From Natronolimnohabitans sp. A-GB9 (GTDB lineage Archaea > Halobacteriota > Halobacteria > Halobacteriales > Natrialbaceae): 64,000 nt of DNA. The notes below the pieces were generated by a model that saw only the letters and a list, made by a program, of their open reading frames with translations, had not been told where the DNA came from and did no database searches. Where the stretch lies: positions 1 to 64,000 of the forward strand of contig NZ_JAVDDV010000009.1 in the NCBI RefSeq assembly GCF_030848565.1, read 5' to 3'. A program made the translations under genes and the position numbers. How positions within the stretch are numbered: position 1 is the stretch's first letter; each line of letters starts with the position of its first letter. Shown in pieces: positions 8,852-16,844 of this stretch.

Positions 8852-9400
8852 ATGACTCGCAAACACAACCGACCTCGAACCGAAACGGAGCAGAATCGGC
8901 GCCCGCGGACAGTGTCGGTCTCGCTGCGTGATCGCGGCCAGACGACTCAGGATTTCGCCGTCGGGATCGGCGTGTTCATCCTGGCTGTCGCGTTCGTCTT
9001 CTCGTTCCTGCCGACGATCCTGACACCGTTCGATTCGTCGGTCAGCGGCGGAGAGACGGCACAGGCAGACCGTATCGCGGATCGGGTCGTCGACGATCTG
9101 TCCGCGTCGACGGACGATCCAAACGAGATCGACGTCGAGGAGTTCGAAAGCTACGGCGACGGTGACCTGGCGACCAAGGTCGGCCTTCGGAGCACCGATC
9201 GAGTGAACGTCCGACTCGAGCCACTCGACGGAACGAGCGAGGAGATCGATGAGTACACGTCCGTCGACGGCAGTGACGACTACGACGGGCAGTCAGCAGC
9301 CAGCGCCGCACGACTCGTCGTGCTCGCCGATGACGATGGTCCGGACTACTGTACCGATGAGGGCTTTGAAACCTGCCGACTCGTCGTGAGGGTCTGGTGA
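8852..9400 (+). CDS. Pilin-like protein 1 of the pilus operon
   Basis: A 182-residue protein. After a basic N terminus it carries DRGQTTQDFAVGIGVFILAV, a single hydrophobic helix preceded by an R-G-Q motif resembling an archaeal type III (class III) signal peptide, then an acidic extracellular domain with a Cys pair near the end (DYCTDEGFETC). It is the first of five consecutive small proteins that share this plan, so they are likely minor pilins or pseudopilins assembled by the upstream ATPase and platform. From memory they match haloarchaeal DUF72xx families (this one DUF7287), but I could not check this. Prepilin peptidase cleavage is inferred. Confidence 0.78.
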   Translation: MTRKHNRPRTETEQNRRPRTVSVSLRDRGQTTQDFAVGIGVFILAVAFVFSFLPTILTPFDSSVSGGETAQADRIADRVVDDLSASTDDPNEIDVEEFESYGDGDLATKVGLRSTDRVNVRLEPLDGTSEEIDEYTSVDGSDDYDGQSAASAARLVVLADDDGPDYCTDEGFETCRLVVRVW

Positions 9401-9404
9401 GACG

Positions 9405-10070
9405 ATGCGCGAGCAACGACAACCACGGACGGACCGCGGCCAGGCTTACACCCTCGAGGGGTTCGTCTCGGCGATGATCGTCCTGCTGGCGGTCCTGTTT
9501 GCGATGCAGGCGGTCGTCATCACGCCGACGACCGGCGGGCTGGCGGATCGAACGACACAAGCCCAGGTAGAACAAGAGGGCCAAGACGCGCTGGTAATCA
9601 GTGCGACGGCGGAGGACGGCGATCTGTCGGAACTCGTCCGCTACTGGGACGAGGAGGAGGGTGAGTTCTATAATGCGAGTGAGAGCCACGGCGACTTCTA
9701 CTACGACGCGTCGAACGACACGGAGTTCTACGACAATTTCGTCCTCGGAGAGACCCTCTCAGACCGGTTCACCGAGCGCGGGTTGAGCTACAACGTCGAA
9801 CTCGTCTATCAGGACGACAGCGGCGAGTTCGACTCCGAGTACCTCGTCTATCAGGGTGAATCCGAGGCCGTGACGGCGAGTTACATGGTGACTCTATACG
9901 AGTCAGACACCGTGACAGCACCCAACGGCGACGAGGGGGAGGAACAGACGCTTCGACAGGCCCACTGTGATGAAGATGAAAATAACGAGCATTGCTATCC
10001 GATCCCACCAGCGACCGACGACACCAGCGAGATCTACAACGTCGTGGAGGTGCGTATCGCAGTATGGTAA
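9405..10070 (+). CDS. Pilin-like protein 2 of the pilus operon
   Basis: A 221-residue protein starting with a charged N terminus, then DRGQAYTLEGFVSAMIVLLA, one hydrophobic helix with a Glu five residues into it, as in type IV pilins. The exported part is acidic, with aromatic-rich stretches (ESHGDFYYDASNDTEFYDNF) and two Cys near the C terminus. The gene begins four bases after its upstream neighbour and overlaps the next gene by seven bases, so it is translated as part of the operon. From memory it may be DUF7288. Function is inferred from context. Confidence 0.77.
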   Translation: MREQRQPRTDRGQAYTLEGFVSAMIVLLAVLFAMQAVVITPTTGGLADRTTQAQVEQEGQDALVISATAEDGDLSELVRYWDEEEGEFYNASESHGDFYYDASNDTEFYDNFVLGETLSDRFTERGLSYNVELVYQDDSGEFDSEYLVYQGESEAVTASYMVTLYESDTVTAPNGDEGEEQTLRQAHCDEDENNEHCYPIPPATDDTSEIYNVVEVRIAVW

Positions 10071-10846
10071 CCGATAGGACTCGAGGTCGACGCTCCGACG
10101 ACCGGTCGGCCGACGATCGACCTGACAGAGGCCAGGTCATCCTCATCGGTGCGATCGCACTCGCGTTCATCATCCTCGGCGTCGTCGTCGTCTTCAACGG
10201 CGTCGTCTACACCGAGACGCTGTCCTCAGGTGAGACGGGACAGAGTGCGAGCAGCGCGGAGACGACCGAACTCGAGGTCAGACAGGGGATCGCCTGTTTG
10301 CTCGACGGGGAAACCGGAGATGACGATCTCGAAGAGACGTATACTGGACTGTATCAGAATGCGACGGCACATTCCCAGCCAGCAGCGGTCGACATCGAGG
10401 TCGAGGGTAGCGACCGAGTCACGATCACGTACGATACCACCGACCTCAGCTACGAACGAACGGTAGAGATCAGTGCCGAGTGTACAGAGACTGATGAGAG
10501 CGATGAGGGCAACGAGAGCAATGAGGGTGATGGGGGCGACGAGAGCGATGAGGGTGACACTAAAGAGATGACTATCAATACATTTGAAATTACGCCTGAA
10601 GATAATGGCGACCATTCTGTGGAATGGGATATTAGCGGCGACGAGATATCGACCGCAACTCTCACTATTACCTACACACCGCATCAAGGGAACGACGATA
10701 CAGAATCACAGTCAATAGATATAACTGAAGACCATTCTGGAGACCATACATTCAGCTTAAATCCGAATGACGACGTGCAAATCGTCGAAATAGTTGTCAC
10801 AGATGAAAATGGGCGTACAGAGTCTGATGAGTGGCCAGAAGAGTAG
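10064..10846 (+). CDS. Pilin-like protein 3, with AT-rich variable C-terminal module
   Basis: A 260-residue protein. The N terminus ends PDRGQVILIGAIALAFIILG, a single membrane or pilin-type helix. Residues about 145-165 are coded by 18-base tandem repeats (10496-10558) giving ESDEGN/ESNEGD/ESDEGD. The following ~95 residues, with alternating beta-type sequence (STATLTITYTPHQG, VQIVEIVVTDENGRT), resemble an extracellular beta-sandwich and are encoded by DNA much richer in A and T than the rest of the operon. This suggests that the C-terminal module was acquired or is under different selection. The ATG at 10064 overlaps the end of the preceding gene. From memory, DUF7261. Confidence 0.75.
   Translation: MVTDRTRGRRSDDRSADDRPDRGQVILIGAIALAFIILGVVVVFNGVVYTETLSSGETGQSASSAETTELEVRQGIACLLDGETGDDDLEETYTGLYQNATAHSQPAAVDIEVEGSDRVTITYDTTDLSYERTVEISAECTETDESDEGNESNEGDGGDESDEGDTKEMTINTFEITPEDNGDHSVEWDISGDEISTATLTITYTPHQGNDDTESQSIDITEDHSGDHTFSLNPNDDVQIVEIVVTDENGRTESDEWPEE
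10496..10558 (+). repeat. 18-base tandem repeat inside pilin-like protein 3
   Basis: Three units resembling GAGAGCGATGAGGGTGAC, with a 9-base half unit between the second and third. They encode an acidic hinge between the N-terminal helix domain and the AT-rich C-terminal module. Confidence 0.8.
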
Positions 10847-10858
10847 AACAATAGAATA

Positions 10859-11374
10859 ATGCTACACAAAGATACGAGAGCCGATTCCGATCGCGGCCTC
10901 TCGGTCGCACTCACACACGTCCTGACGATCGGGATCACGACGATCCTCATCGCGATGCTGTTGGTGTCCGGCAGCGCGATGCTGGATTCGGAGACCGAAC
11001 GGTCGACACAGACCGCCCTCGAGACCGTCGGCGAGCGACTCGCAGGCGAGATCGACAACGTCGATCGGATCGCAGACGAGGACGGAGACGACGAAACGGT
11101 AACGCTCGTCGCGGAGCATCCACAAACGGTCGCGAACTCGGGGTACACTGTCGAGTTACAACCGGAGAGTGACTGCGACGGTCCCCTGATCGACGAGTCG
11201 AGTCCGTGTCTCGAGCTCTCGGCTCACGACACGGACGTGACGGTGTACGTTCCAGTGAGAATCGATGCGGACGTTTCCGACGATCAGAATCCGGTGAGCG
11301 GTGGGACGATCGAAATCGAGTATATCGATGACGGGGATGACGGAACGATCGAACTCACGGAGGCGGACCGATGA
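10859..11374 (+). CDS. Pilin-like protein 4 of the pilus operon
   Basis: A 171-residue protein. The N terminus SDRGLSVALTHVLTIGITTI leads into one hydrophobic helix, followed by SETERSTQTALETVGERLAG and an acidic beta-rich domain with two Cys (SDCDGPL, SPCLEL). The RGLS..LTHVLTIGI pattern is shared by many haloarchaeal pilin-like proteins. It starts 12 bases after the preceding gene, and its last four bases overlap the next start. From memory, DUF7266. Role as a minor pilin is inferred. Confidence 0.77.
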   Translation: MLHKDTRADSDRGLSVALTHVLTIGITTILIAMLLVSGSAMLDSETERSTQTALETVGERLAGEIDNVDRIADEDGDDETVTLVAEHPQTVANSGYTVELQPESDCDGPLIDESSPCLELSAHDTDVTVYVPVRIDADVSDDQNPVSGGTIEIEYIDDGDDGTIELTEADR

Positions 11375-12195
11375 TCGACCGCCGAACTACATCGAAAGCG
11401 GGTACAGAGAGCACTGACCGCGGCGTCTCCGAAGTCGTCGCCTTCGTCCTCGTCTTCGGGATCATTCTCGGTTCGGTCGGCCTGCTGTACGTGACCGGGA
11501 TCGGCGGGATGGCCGATTACCAGGAGACCGAACAGCAGGTCAACGCCGAGCGAGCGATGGTGTCGCTGACGGACAACTTCAACGACGTCATCCGGGACAA
11601 TGGCGTCAATCAGCGTTACGGCGAGCTCGCCCTGCGAGAAGGGCAGATCACGACCGGTGACGACGGCACCGAGATCAGAGTGTCGGTCGATGGCGATCCG
11701 ATCGCCGAGAACGAATCGTTCGAACAGTATCACGGCGACGACGAGTACCTCGACCTCGGGGAGTTCACCTATCGACACGAAGGGAGGACGATCGCGTACG
11801 AAGGTGGCGGCCTCGTTCGAGGAGACGAGTCCGGCGACTGGAGTTCCGTACTCAGACAGCCACAGCTGACGTGTAACGACGATCACGGGACGGCGGTCGT
11901 GTCGCTCGTTCAGGTCAACGCCGACGATCGAGCCGTCCAGAGCGGGGGCGGACTCGGGGTGACGATGTCCGTCGAAAACCGGAGCAGCATGGTGTATTCG
12001 AACGCCGAAGAGGTTTCGATAACTGTCGACGAGGATACCGAGTACGACGATGCCTGGGAGACGATACTCGATAGCGATGACGAAGTCGGCTGGAGCTGGG
12101 ACGAGAACACGGACACGGGAACGTGTGATGGGGGAGATGACGACGACCTCGAGCGTGTCGTCGTCACGATCGTCGAGGTCGACGTCGAGTACTGA
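11371..12195 (+). CDS. Pilin-like protein 5 of the pilus operon
   Basis: A 274-residue protein with DRGVSEVVAFVLVFGIILGS near the N terminus. This closely resembles the archaeal pilin signal (RAVSPVIG-type followed by a hydrophobic helix). The domain beyond it contains NAERAMVSLTDNFNDVIRDN and is otherwise acidic, with two Cys (LTCNDDH, TGTCDGG). It is the last gene of the operon. Its TGA stop (12193-12195) is the first three bases of a palindromic type B repeat, which may act as terminator. From memory, DUF7289. Confidence 0.78.
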   Translation: MIDRRTTSKAGTESTDRGVSEVVAFVLVFGIILGSVGLLYVTGIGGMADYQETEQQVNAERAMVSLTDNFNDVIRDNGVNQRYGELALREGQITTGDDGTEIRVSVDGDPIAENESFEQYHGDDEYLDLGEFTYRHEGRTIAYEGGGLVRGDESGDWSSVLRQPQLTCNDDHGTAVVSLVQVNADDRAVQSGGGLGVTMSVENRSSMVYSNAEEVSITVDEDTEYDDAWETILDSDDEVGWSWDENTDTGTCDGGDDDDLERVVVTIVEVDVEY

Positions 12196-12248
12196 TACTG
12201 CCGGACAGCATGATCCACCGATTTATTGACTGCTGTCTGTCAGTATGA
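12193..12248. repeat. Palindromic repeat element, type B (short form)
   Basis: A 56-base element from TGATACTGCCGGACAGCATG to GACTGCTGTCTGTCAGTATGA. Its ends are inverted repeats (ATACTGCCGGACAGCA against TGCTGTCTGTCAGTAT). It begins on the stop codon of the last pilus gene and ends six bases before the stop of the convergent gene, so it may end both transcripts. Confidence 0.85.
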
Positions 12249-12254
12249 CCATCG

Positions 12255-13514
12255 CTACGTCGACTCCCAGTCGCCGGTAAGCATCGCTCGGAGTCCGGCT
12301 CGAGCTGCAAGCGCCTCGAGGCGGTCGGCACGCGTCTCGACGTCGCCGGCGGTCTCGAGGTAGAGGCCGTTCGAGAGCTGGTGTGGCGCAGTCATCGACG
12401 TCCCGTCGGGGTGGGTCGGCGACTCGTTTAGGACGGCTCGAGTGTCGGTGTCGTCTGGGTGCCACGGAACCCGTACCCCTGAGAGACCGCGCTCGAAGAG
12501 GTACTCGGCGGCGCCGACGAGTGCCCGACTGGAGGTCGAGTGGCCGATCGCGCCGATCGAACCGCGATCGTTGAAAAAGCGAACGACGTACTCCCCGTTG
12601 TCGGTCTCCCCGTCGGTCTCGTCGGCGTCCGCTGGTGACTCACTCGAGCGGGTGGGGTCGTCGCTGTCGACGTCCGTCGAGGTCGCCGTCTCGTCGTCCG
12701 GCGATCGTCGTGTGTCGGCGTTCTCGTTCTCGGACTCGGTAACGGTGGAGTCGGGAGTGCCGGGCTCGGGTCGTTCCGTGTTTCGGTCACGTCTCGATCG
12801 ACGATCGTCGTCCGAAACCGTCGTTTCGGAGAACTCGATGGAGACGTCGGCCTCGGGAGCGGCCTCGAGTTCCATGGTCGATTGCTCTCTCTCCGCAGCG
12901 AAGGACGCGACGAGTCGCTCGAGGAAGCGGTCGGCCGCGGATTCAAACTCCGTGCGGTAGGCGTCGCCCCCACCTGTCGCGGCCGTCAGTTCTGTGACGA
13001 TCGCCTCGAGGAGGCGTTCGCGTTCGATGGCGAGCTGGCGGGCGACGAACGGGCGGGCGTGGCGCGCGAGTTGCTGGCCGATGGTCTCGCGGGTGTAGTG
13101 GGAGATAGCCGACTCGTGGTCGGGGAGTTCGGGAAGCCGGCAGGCCAGTCGATCGACGTCGGTCGTCCCGGCGAGCAACAACACGTCGCGTCCGTCGGTG
13201 TAGATCGCTCGGTCGACGCCCGTCCAGGCCATCGTCTCGAGGAGGGCGATGGCGCGGTCTTTCGTCAGTGAGTCACCGTAGCGTTCGACGGCGACGAACA
13301 GCGCGGGGACGTCGTCGATCGTACAGACGTACTCGAGGGCAGTGTCGTCGACGGTCCGGTCGGTCAGACACGACTCGGCGTGGACGTCCCAGCCCAGCGT
13401 CTCGAGAAAGGGGTCGACGAGCCAGGCCCGTGTCTCCCGGATCGTCGTCGGCAGCGAGGAGTCGACGAGCGCTTGCGAGCGCTCGACGAACGCGTCGAGG
13501 TCGAACGTACTCAT
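12255..13514 (-). CDS. Conserved haloarchaeal protein with restriction-enzyme-like N-terminal domain
   Basis: A 419-residue protein starting MSTFDLDAFVERSQ. The N-terminal ~200 residues resemble the HsdR N-terminal or nuclease-like fold used in type I restriction subunits and solo relatives: an ETRAWLVDPFLETLGWDV segment, then a beta-strand/helix series ending ALFVAVERYG, where a nuclease would have E-x-K. The expected lysine is not obvious, so activity is doubtful. A ~110-residue Ser/Thr/Asp/Glu linker separates it from a C-terminal domain (VRFFNDRGSIGAIGHSTS onward). The reading frame stays open further upstream through cheR, but that part is antisense shadow. The gene lies between the pilus and che operons, with no modification gene. 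Confidence 0.6.
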   Translation of the reverse strand: MSTFDLDAFVERSQALVDSSLPTTIRETRAWLVDPFLETLGWDVHAESCLTDRTVDDTALEYVCTIDDVPALFVAVERYGDSLTKDRAIALLETMAWTGVDRAIYTDGRDVLLLAGTTDVDRLACRLPELPDHESAISHYTRETIGQQLARHARPFVARQLAIERERLLEAIVTELTAATGGGDAYRTEFESAADRFLERLVASFAAEREQSTMELEAAPEADVSIEFSETTVSDDDRRSRRDRNTERPEPGTPDSTVTESENENADTRRSPDDETATSTDVDSDDPTRSSESPADADETDGETDNGEYVVRFFNDRGSIGAIGHSTSSRALVGAAEYLFERGLSGVRVPWHPDDTDTRAVLNESPTHPDGTSMTAPHQLSNGLYLETAGDVETRADRLEALAARAGLRAMLTGDWEST

Positions 13515-13573
13515 CGCTGAACAGTATTCGGAGCAAGCGTATGTAAGCTGTTGTGCGTCGCAGTGACCGGGTA

Positions 13574-14425
13574 TTAGCGGTTCCGGTCCGATTTCGACCG
13601 CCGTCCCGTCAGACTCGCGGTTTCTACTGTCTCCCGGCGGTAGATTCGAAGCCGAGAATCGAGGACGGTAAACGCGGACTTGAGAGACGGTGGGATCGTC
13701 TCGGCCTTTCCGATGACGAGATATCCCTGTCGGCGAAGCGAACCGGCGATCGTCCGCAGCATCGAGCGCTTGTACTCGTTGTCGATGTAGATAAACAGGT
13801 TGCGGCAGATGACGAGGTCGAAGCCGGTCTTGGGCTCGTCGTTGATCAGGTCGTGGCGTTCGAATGTAACGTTTCGTTTGACATCGTCGCCGATCCGGTA
13901 GACCCGCCCGTCGCGGTCGACGTAGTCGGTGTAGTCCTCGAGGAAGCCGAGCTGGTCGTCGAGATTGACCGTGCGTGATGCCTCGTAGACGCCGCTGCGT
14001 GCCGTCTCGAGTGCGGGCTCGCTGATGTCGGTTCCGAGGATCCGTATCGACGACTCGTCGATCTCGGGGTCGTCGTGGGAGAGCATCGACACCGAGTACG
14101 GTTCGCGCCCGTCGGCACACGCAGCACTCCAGACGCGGACGGTGTCGTTGGCCCCACTGAGTCGCCTGAGCACCTCGCGGATCCCTTCCCAGACGTCGGG
14201 ATTGCGAAAGAAGCCCGTCACGTTGATACTCATCGCCTCGAGCAACGCCTCCTGTTCGTCGGAATCGGACCGGAGCGTCTCGAGGTACGCCGCATACGTG
14301 TCGTTCTGTGTCCGACGCATACGCGAGGAGACGCGTCGGTCGAGATAGCTATCGTTGTAGTGACTCGTTGCGAAGGCGAGTTCGTCCTCGACGAAGGCAA
14401 GCAACTCGTCGAACGCGTCGGTCAC
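13574..14425 (-). CDS. cheR: Chemotaxis methyltransferase CheR
   Basis: A 283-residue SAM-dependent methyltransferase that adds methyl groups to glutamates of transducer (MCP) signalling domains. The N-terminal helical domain (YLDRRVSSRMRR) is followed by the SAM-binding fold with VWSAACADGREPYS, RILGTDISEPAL and FDLVICRNLFIYID. CheB, its opposing methylesterase, is encoded in the same block. The start overlaps the stop of cheD by four bases. No transducer gene is in the window. Confidence 0.95.
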   Translation of the reverse strand: MTDAFDELLAFVEDELAFATSHYNDSYLDRRVSSRMRRTQNDTYAAYLETLRSDSDEQEALLEAMSINVTGFFRNPDVWEGIREVLRRLSGANDTVRVWSAACADGREPYSVSMLSHDDPEIDESSIRILGTDISEPALETARSGVYEASRTVNLDDQLGFLEDYTDYVDRDGRVYRIGDDVKRNVTFERHDLINDEPKTGFDLVICRNLFIYIDNEYKRSMLRTIAGSLRRQGYLVIGKAETIPPSLKSAFTVLDSRLRIYRRETVETASLTGRRSKSDRNR

Positions 14426-14943
14426 AGTTCCGTCACTCCGTTGTCGGCGCTTTCGTCGGCCGTCTTGACGACGAGCCGTCCCGATCCGGGTGTGAACTCG
14501 ACGGTACGGCCGTACTCGCCGCCGACATCTTCAGCAACCAGCGGAACGCCGAGTTTCTCGAGTTCGGCTCTGGCGGCGGCGATGTTGCGCTGGCCGATGC
14601 CGTCGCCGAAGCTTTCGAACTCGAACATATCGCTCCCGCCGGCGATCTTCGCCTCGACACTGGTGTAGCTGGCTCCTTGCTCGACCATCCGTCGTAACAG
14701 GGCCCGGATCGCAGTGTCGGCGTACTTGCCGGGCTTGCGGTCGCTGTTGTCGGCAGCGTCGCCGTCGGGGAGCATGGCGTGGGCCAGCCCTCCGATGGCA
14801 CTGTCGGGGTCGTAGAGGGCGATCGCGAGACACGAGCCCAGGCCGTAGGATTTGAGGGTGTCGTCGCCGTCGCTGACGACCAGTTCGGAGATTCCGACCT
14901 GGACCGACGTCGGCGCGCCCGGTTCGGTTCCGTACGTCTTCAT
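14422..14943 (-). CDS. cheD: Chemoreceptor glutamine deamidase CheD
   Basis: A 173-residue CheD. The signature LKSYGLGSCLAIALYDP holds the catalytic cysteine, and GGLAHAMLPDGD supplies the conserved histidine. The family deamidates receptor glutamines to glutamates and also binds CheC, which is encoded directly upstream here. ATG at 14943 overlaps the tandem cheC gene by four bases, so the two are translationally coupled. Confidence 0.95.
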   Translation of the reverse strand: MKTYGTEPGAPTSVQVGISELVVSDGDDTLKSYGLGSCLAIALYDPDSAIGGLAHAMLPDGDAADNSDRKPGKYADTAIRALLRRMVEQGASYTSVEAKIAGGSDMFEFESFGDGIGQRNIAAARAELEKLGVPLVAEDVGGEYGRTVEFTPGSGRLVVKTADESADNGVTEL

Positions 14944-16208
14944 GTGTTGGTGACGTCTTGAAATTCGGCGGTCGTTGGCGTCCCTTCGATTCGGTCGACG
15001 TCGAGGTCGTTGAGCGCACGCTCGAGATCGTCTTCGTCGGGAATGGCGTAGATTTCGCAGTCGAACTCCTGTCCATCGGCGACGACGACGGTATCGAAGA
15101 CGAACGCGAACTCCTGGGTTTCCCCGAGCTGGATGATCACGGGATCGACGGCTGCGGTCCCCATGTCGTGGACGAACTCCGGCGGCGAGTGGTCGATCGT
15201 CGTATCGAGGACGTTGGCCCACCCGTCCAGAAATCCGCTGGCCATGATGTTGCCCAGCTCCGTGATTGCACTCGTTTCCATCTCGCCGAAGCCGTCTCCG
15301 TCCCCGTCGACGTCCATAGGGACCATCGCGTCGGCGATCTCGTGGGCCGAGTCCTCGTCGAACAAAAAGAGGAGATACCCGCTTGGCAGCCCGTCGAACT
15401 CGAAGGCGACGCCGACGAGTTTCTCGTCGGCGACCTGTTCGGGGATGGCCTCGAGCGAGACGAAGTTTAGCCGGCGGATCTCGACACTGGTGTCGATGCC
15501 GGTCATCGTCGTCGCCGCCTGTGCAACCTCCTCGGCGCCGCGTTCGGCCATGCGGTCGAAGCCGTCGAGTTTGTCGTACTCGATCCCGCCGCTGGTTCGC
15601 AGGCGATCGAGCAGTGACGCCATCGAGTCACGGCGGGGGAACAGATAGTGGCTGAAGCCGACTTCCGTATCGACGGTCTCGATCCGGCTCTGGAAGAGCA
15701 AGGCGAGGTCGTCGTCGTCGGGCGCCGCCTCGATGTCGGCGAAAAACGGTTGTGCCGTCTCACCTTGGACGAACTCCGGCGTCGAGACGTCGATCACCGT
15801 CTCGAGGACGTCGGCCCAGCCGTCGATGAAGCCGCTGTTCATGATGTGTCCGACCTCGGTCGCGGCACTTCTGGCCATCTCGTCGAACTCGCCGTCGTCG
15901 GTCTCGGCGCCGGCGTCGATCTCGTCGGAGTCCCCACGCAGAGTCTCGACGATTCGAAGCGCACTCTCGCGTTCGAAGACGATCATCGAGTAGCCCTCGA
16001 TAGCCCCGGACAGTTGTACGCGAACGGCGACGGTCTCGGTCGCGTCTTCGAAGTCCCGCTGGATCTCCTGGCCGCGCATGAAATTGAGTTTGGTGACGCC
16101 GACTTGCGTTTCGACGTCGGTCATGTGGGTCAACCGACCGGCGGCCAGCCCGGCGCCCTCTCGAGCCATCCGGTAGAACGTTCCGAGTGCGTTGACGTCG
16201 AGTTTCAT
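14940..16208 (-). CDS. cheC: Tandem CheC phosphatase-family protein (two CheC units fused)
   Basis: A 422-residue protein made of two CheC-like units of about 200 residues. Unit 1 has EMARSAATEVGHIMNSGFID; unit 2 has EMETSAITELGNIMASGFLD. Each carries the E-x2-N pattern of the CheY-P phosphatase site, with unit 1 showing E-V-G-H-I-M-N and unit 2 E-L-G-N-I-M. Typical CheC has about 200 residues with two active-site helices. Members dephosphorylate CheY-P and bind CheD. Both flanking junctions overlap by four bases. Confidence 0.92.
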   Translation of the reverse strand: MKLDVNALGTFYRMAREGAGLAAGRLTHMTDVETQVGVTKLNFMRGQEIQRDFEDATETVAVRVQLSGAIEGYSMIVFERESALRIVETLRGDSDEIDAGAETDDGEFDEMARSAATEVGHIMNSGFIDGWADVLETVIDVSTPEFVQGETAQPFFADIEAAPDDDDLALLFQSRIETVDTEVGFSHYLFPRRDSMASLLDRLRTSGGIEYDKLDGFDRMAERGAEEVAQAATTMTGIDTSVEIRRLNFVSLEAIPEQVADEKLVGVAFEFDGLPSGYLLFLFDEDSAHEIADAMVPMDVDGDGDGFGEMETSAITELGNIMASGFLDGWANVLDTTIDHSPPEFVHDMGTAAVDPVIIQLGETQEFAFVFDTVVVADGQEFDCEIYAIPDEDDLERALNDLDVDRIEGTPTTAEFQDVTNT

Positions 16209-16810
16209 GTTTGCTCGAGTTCGATGTCGTTGACCATCCCGACGAACTCCGCCAAGTCGGGGAACGCATAGATTTCGGCTTCGATCTGGTAGCTCGGGAC
16301 GGTCAGATCCGAGTCGAAAAACAGCGCGAGGTCGTCGCCGCCGAGTCCGGCCGTCCGGGAGACGACGTCCTCGGCCTGGGCGTAGACGAGTTGCGGCGCT
16401 GCGGTGTCGATCGCCCGCTCGAGGACGTCGGCCCAGCCGTCGATGAAGCCACTGGCCATCATGTTGCCCATCTCCTCGACGGCACTGCGGGCCATCTTGC
16501 CCGAGACGTCGCTCATATCGTCGACGACGTCGCGAAGCATGATCGCGGTGATCTTCTTCGCACTCGCCTCGGGGAAGAGCACGAGGATGTGCCCGTGGGG
16601 TGGATCGAGAAGCCGAACGCGAACGCCGACGCGTTTGCCGGGATCGAGCTGTGACTCGATGTCGTCGACGTCGATGAAGTTCGTCTTCGTCACCTCCATT
16701 CGAGTGTCTTCGCCGGTCAGTTTGCTCATGTTGTCGGCGACGCCGTTCGTCCCGACCTTCGCCATCTCGTTGATGAAGCTCAGCTTTCGAATATCGACCT
16801 GTAGCGTCAT
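16205..16810 (-). CDS. cheC: CheC family chemotaxis protein
   Basis: A 201-residue single CheC unit. The conserved segment KMARSAVEEMGNMMASGFID carries E-x2-N, expected for CheY-P phosphatase activity, followed by GWADVLERAIDTAAPQL. It is separated from the downstream tandem paralog by a four-base overlap and lies 34 bases after cheA. With three CheC units in two genes, this strain probably has several CheY-P or CheD interaction surfaces; division of labour is unknown. Confidence 0.93.
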   Translation of the reverse strand: MTLQVDIRKLSFINEMAKVGTNGVADNMSKLTGEDTRMEVTKTNFIDVDDIESQLDPGKRVGVRVRLLDPPHGHILVLFPEASAKKITAIMLRDVVDDMSDVSGKMARSAVEEMGNMMASGFIDGWADVLERAIDTAAPQLVYAQAEDVVSRTAGLGGDDLALFFDSDLTVPSYQIEAEIYAFPDLAEFVGMVNDIELEQT

Positions 16811-16844
16811 AGATTCCTCCGTAGCTGTGAATGTTCGATCGTTG

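Noticed and set aside
13515-14120. Upstream extension of the frame of the restriction-like gene
   Set aside because: It lies opposite cheR in another frame and reads Arg-rich sequence typical of GC-rich shadow frames. MSTFDLDAF at 13514 is the natural start.
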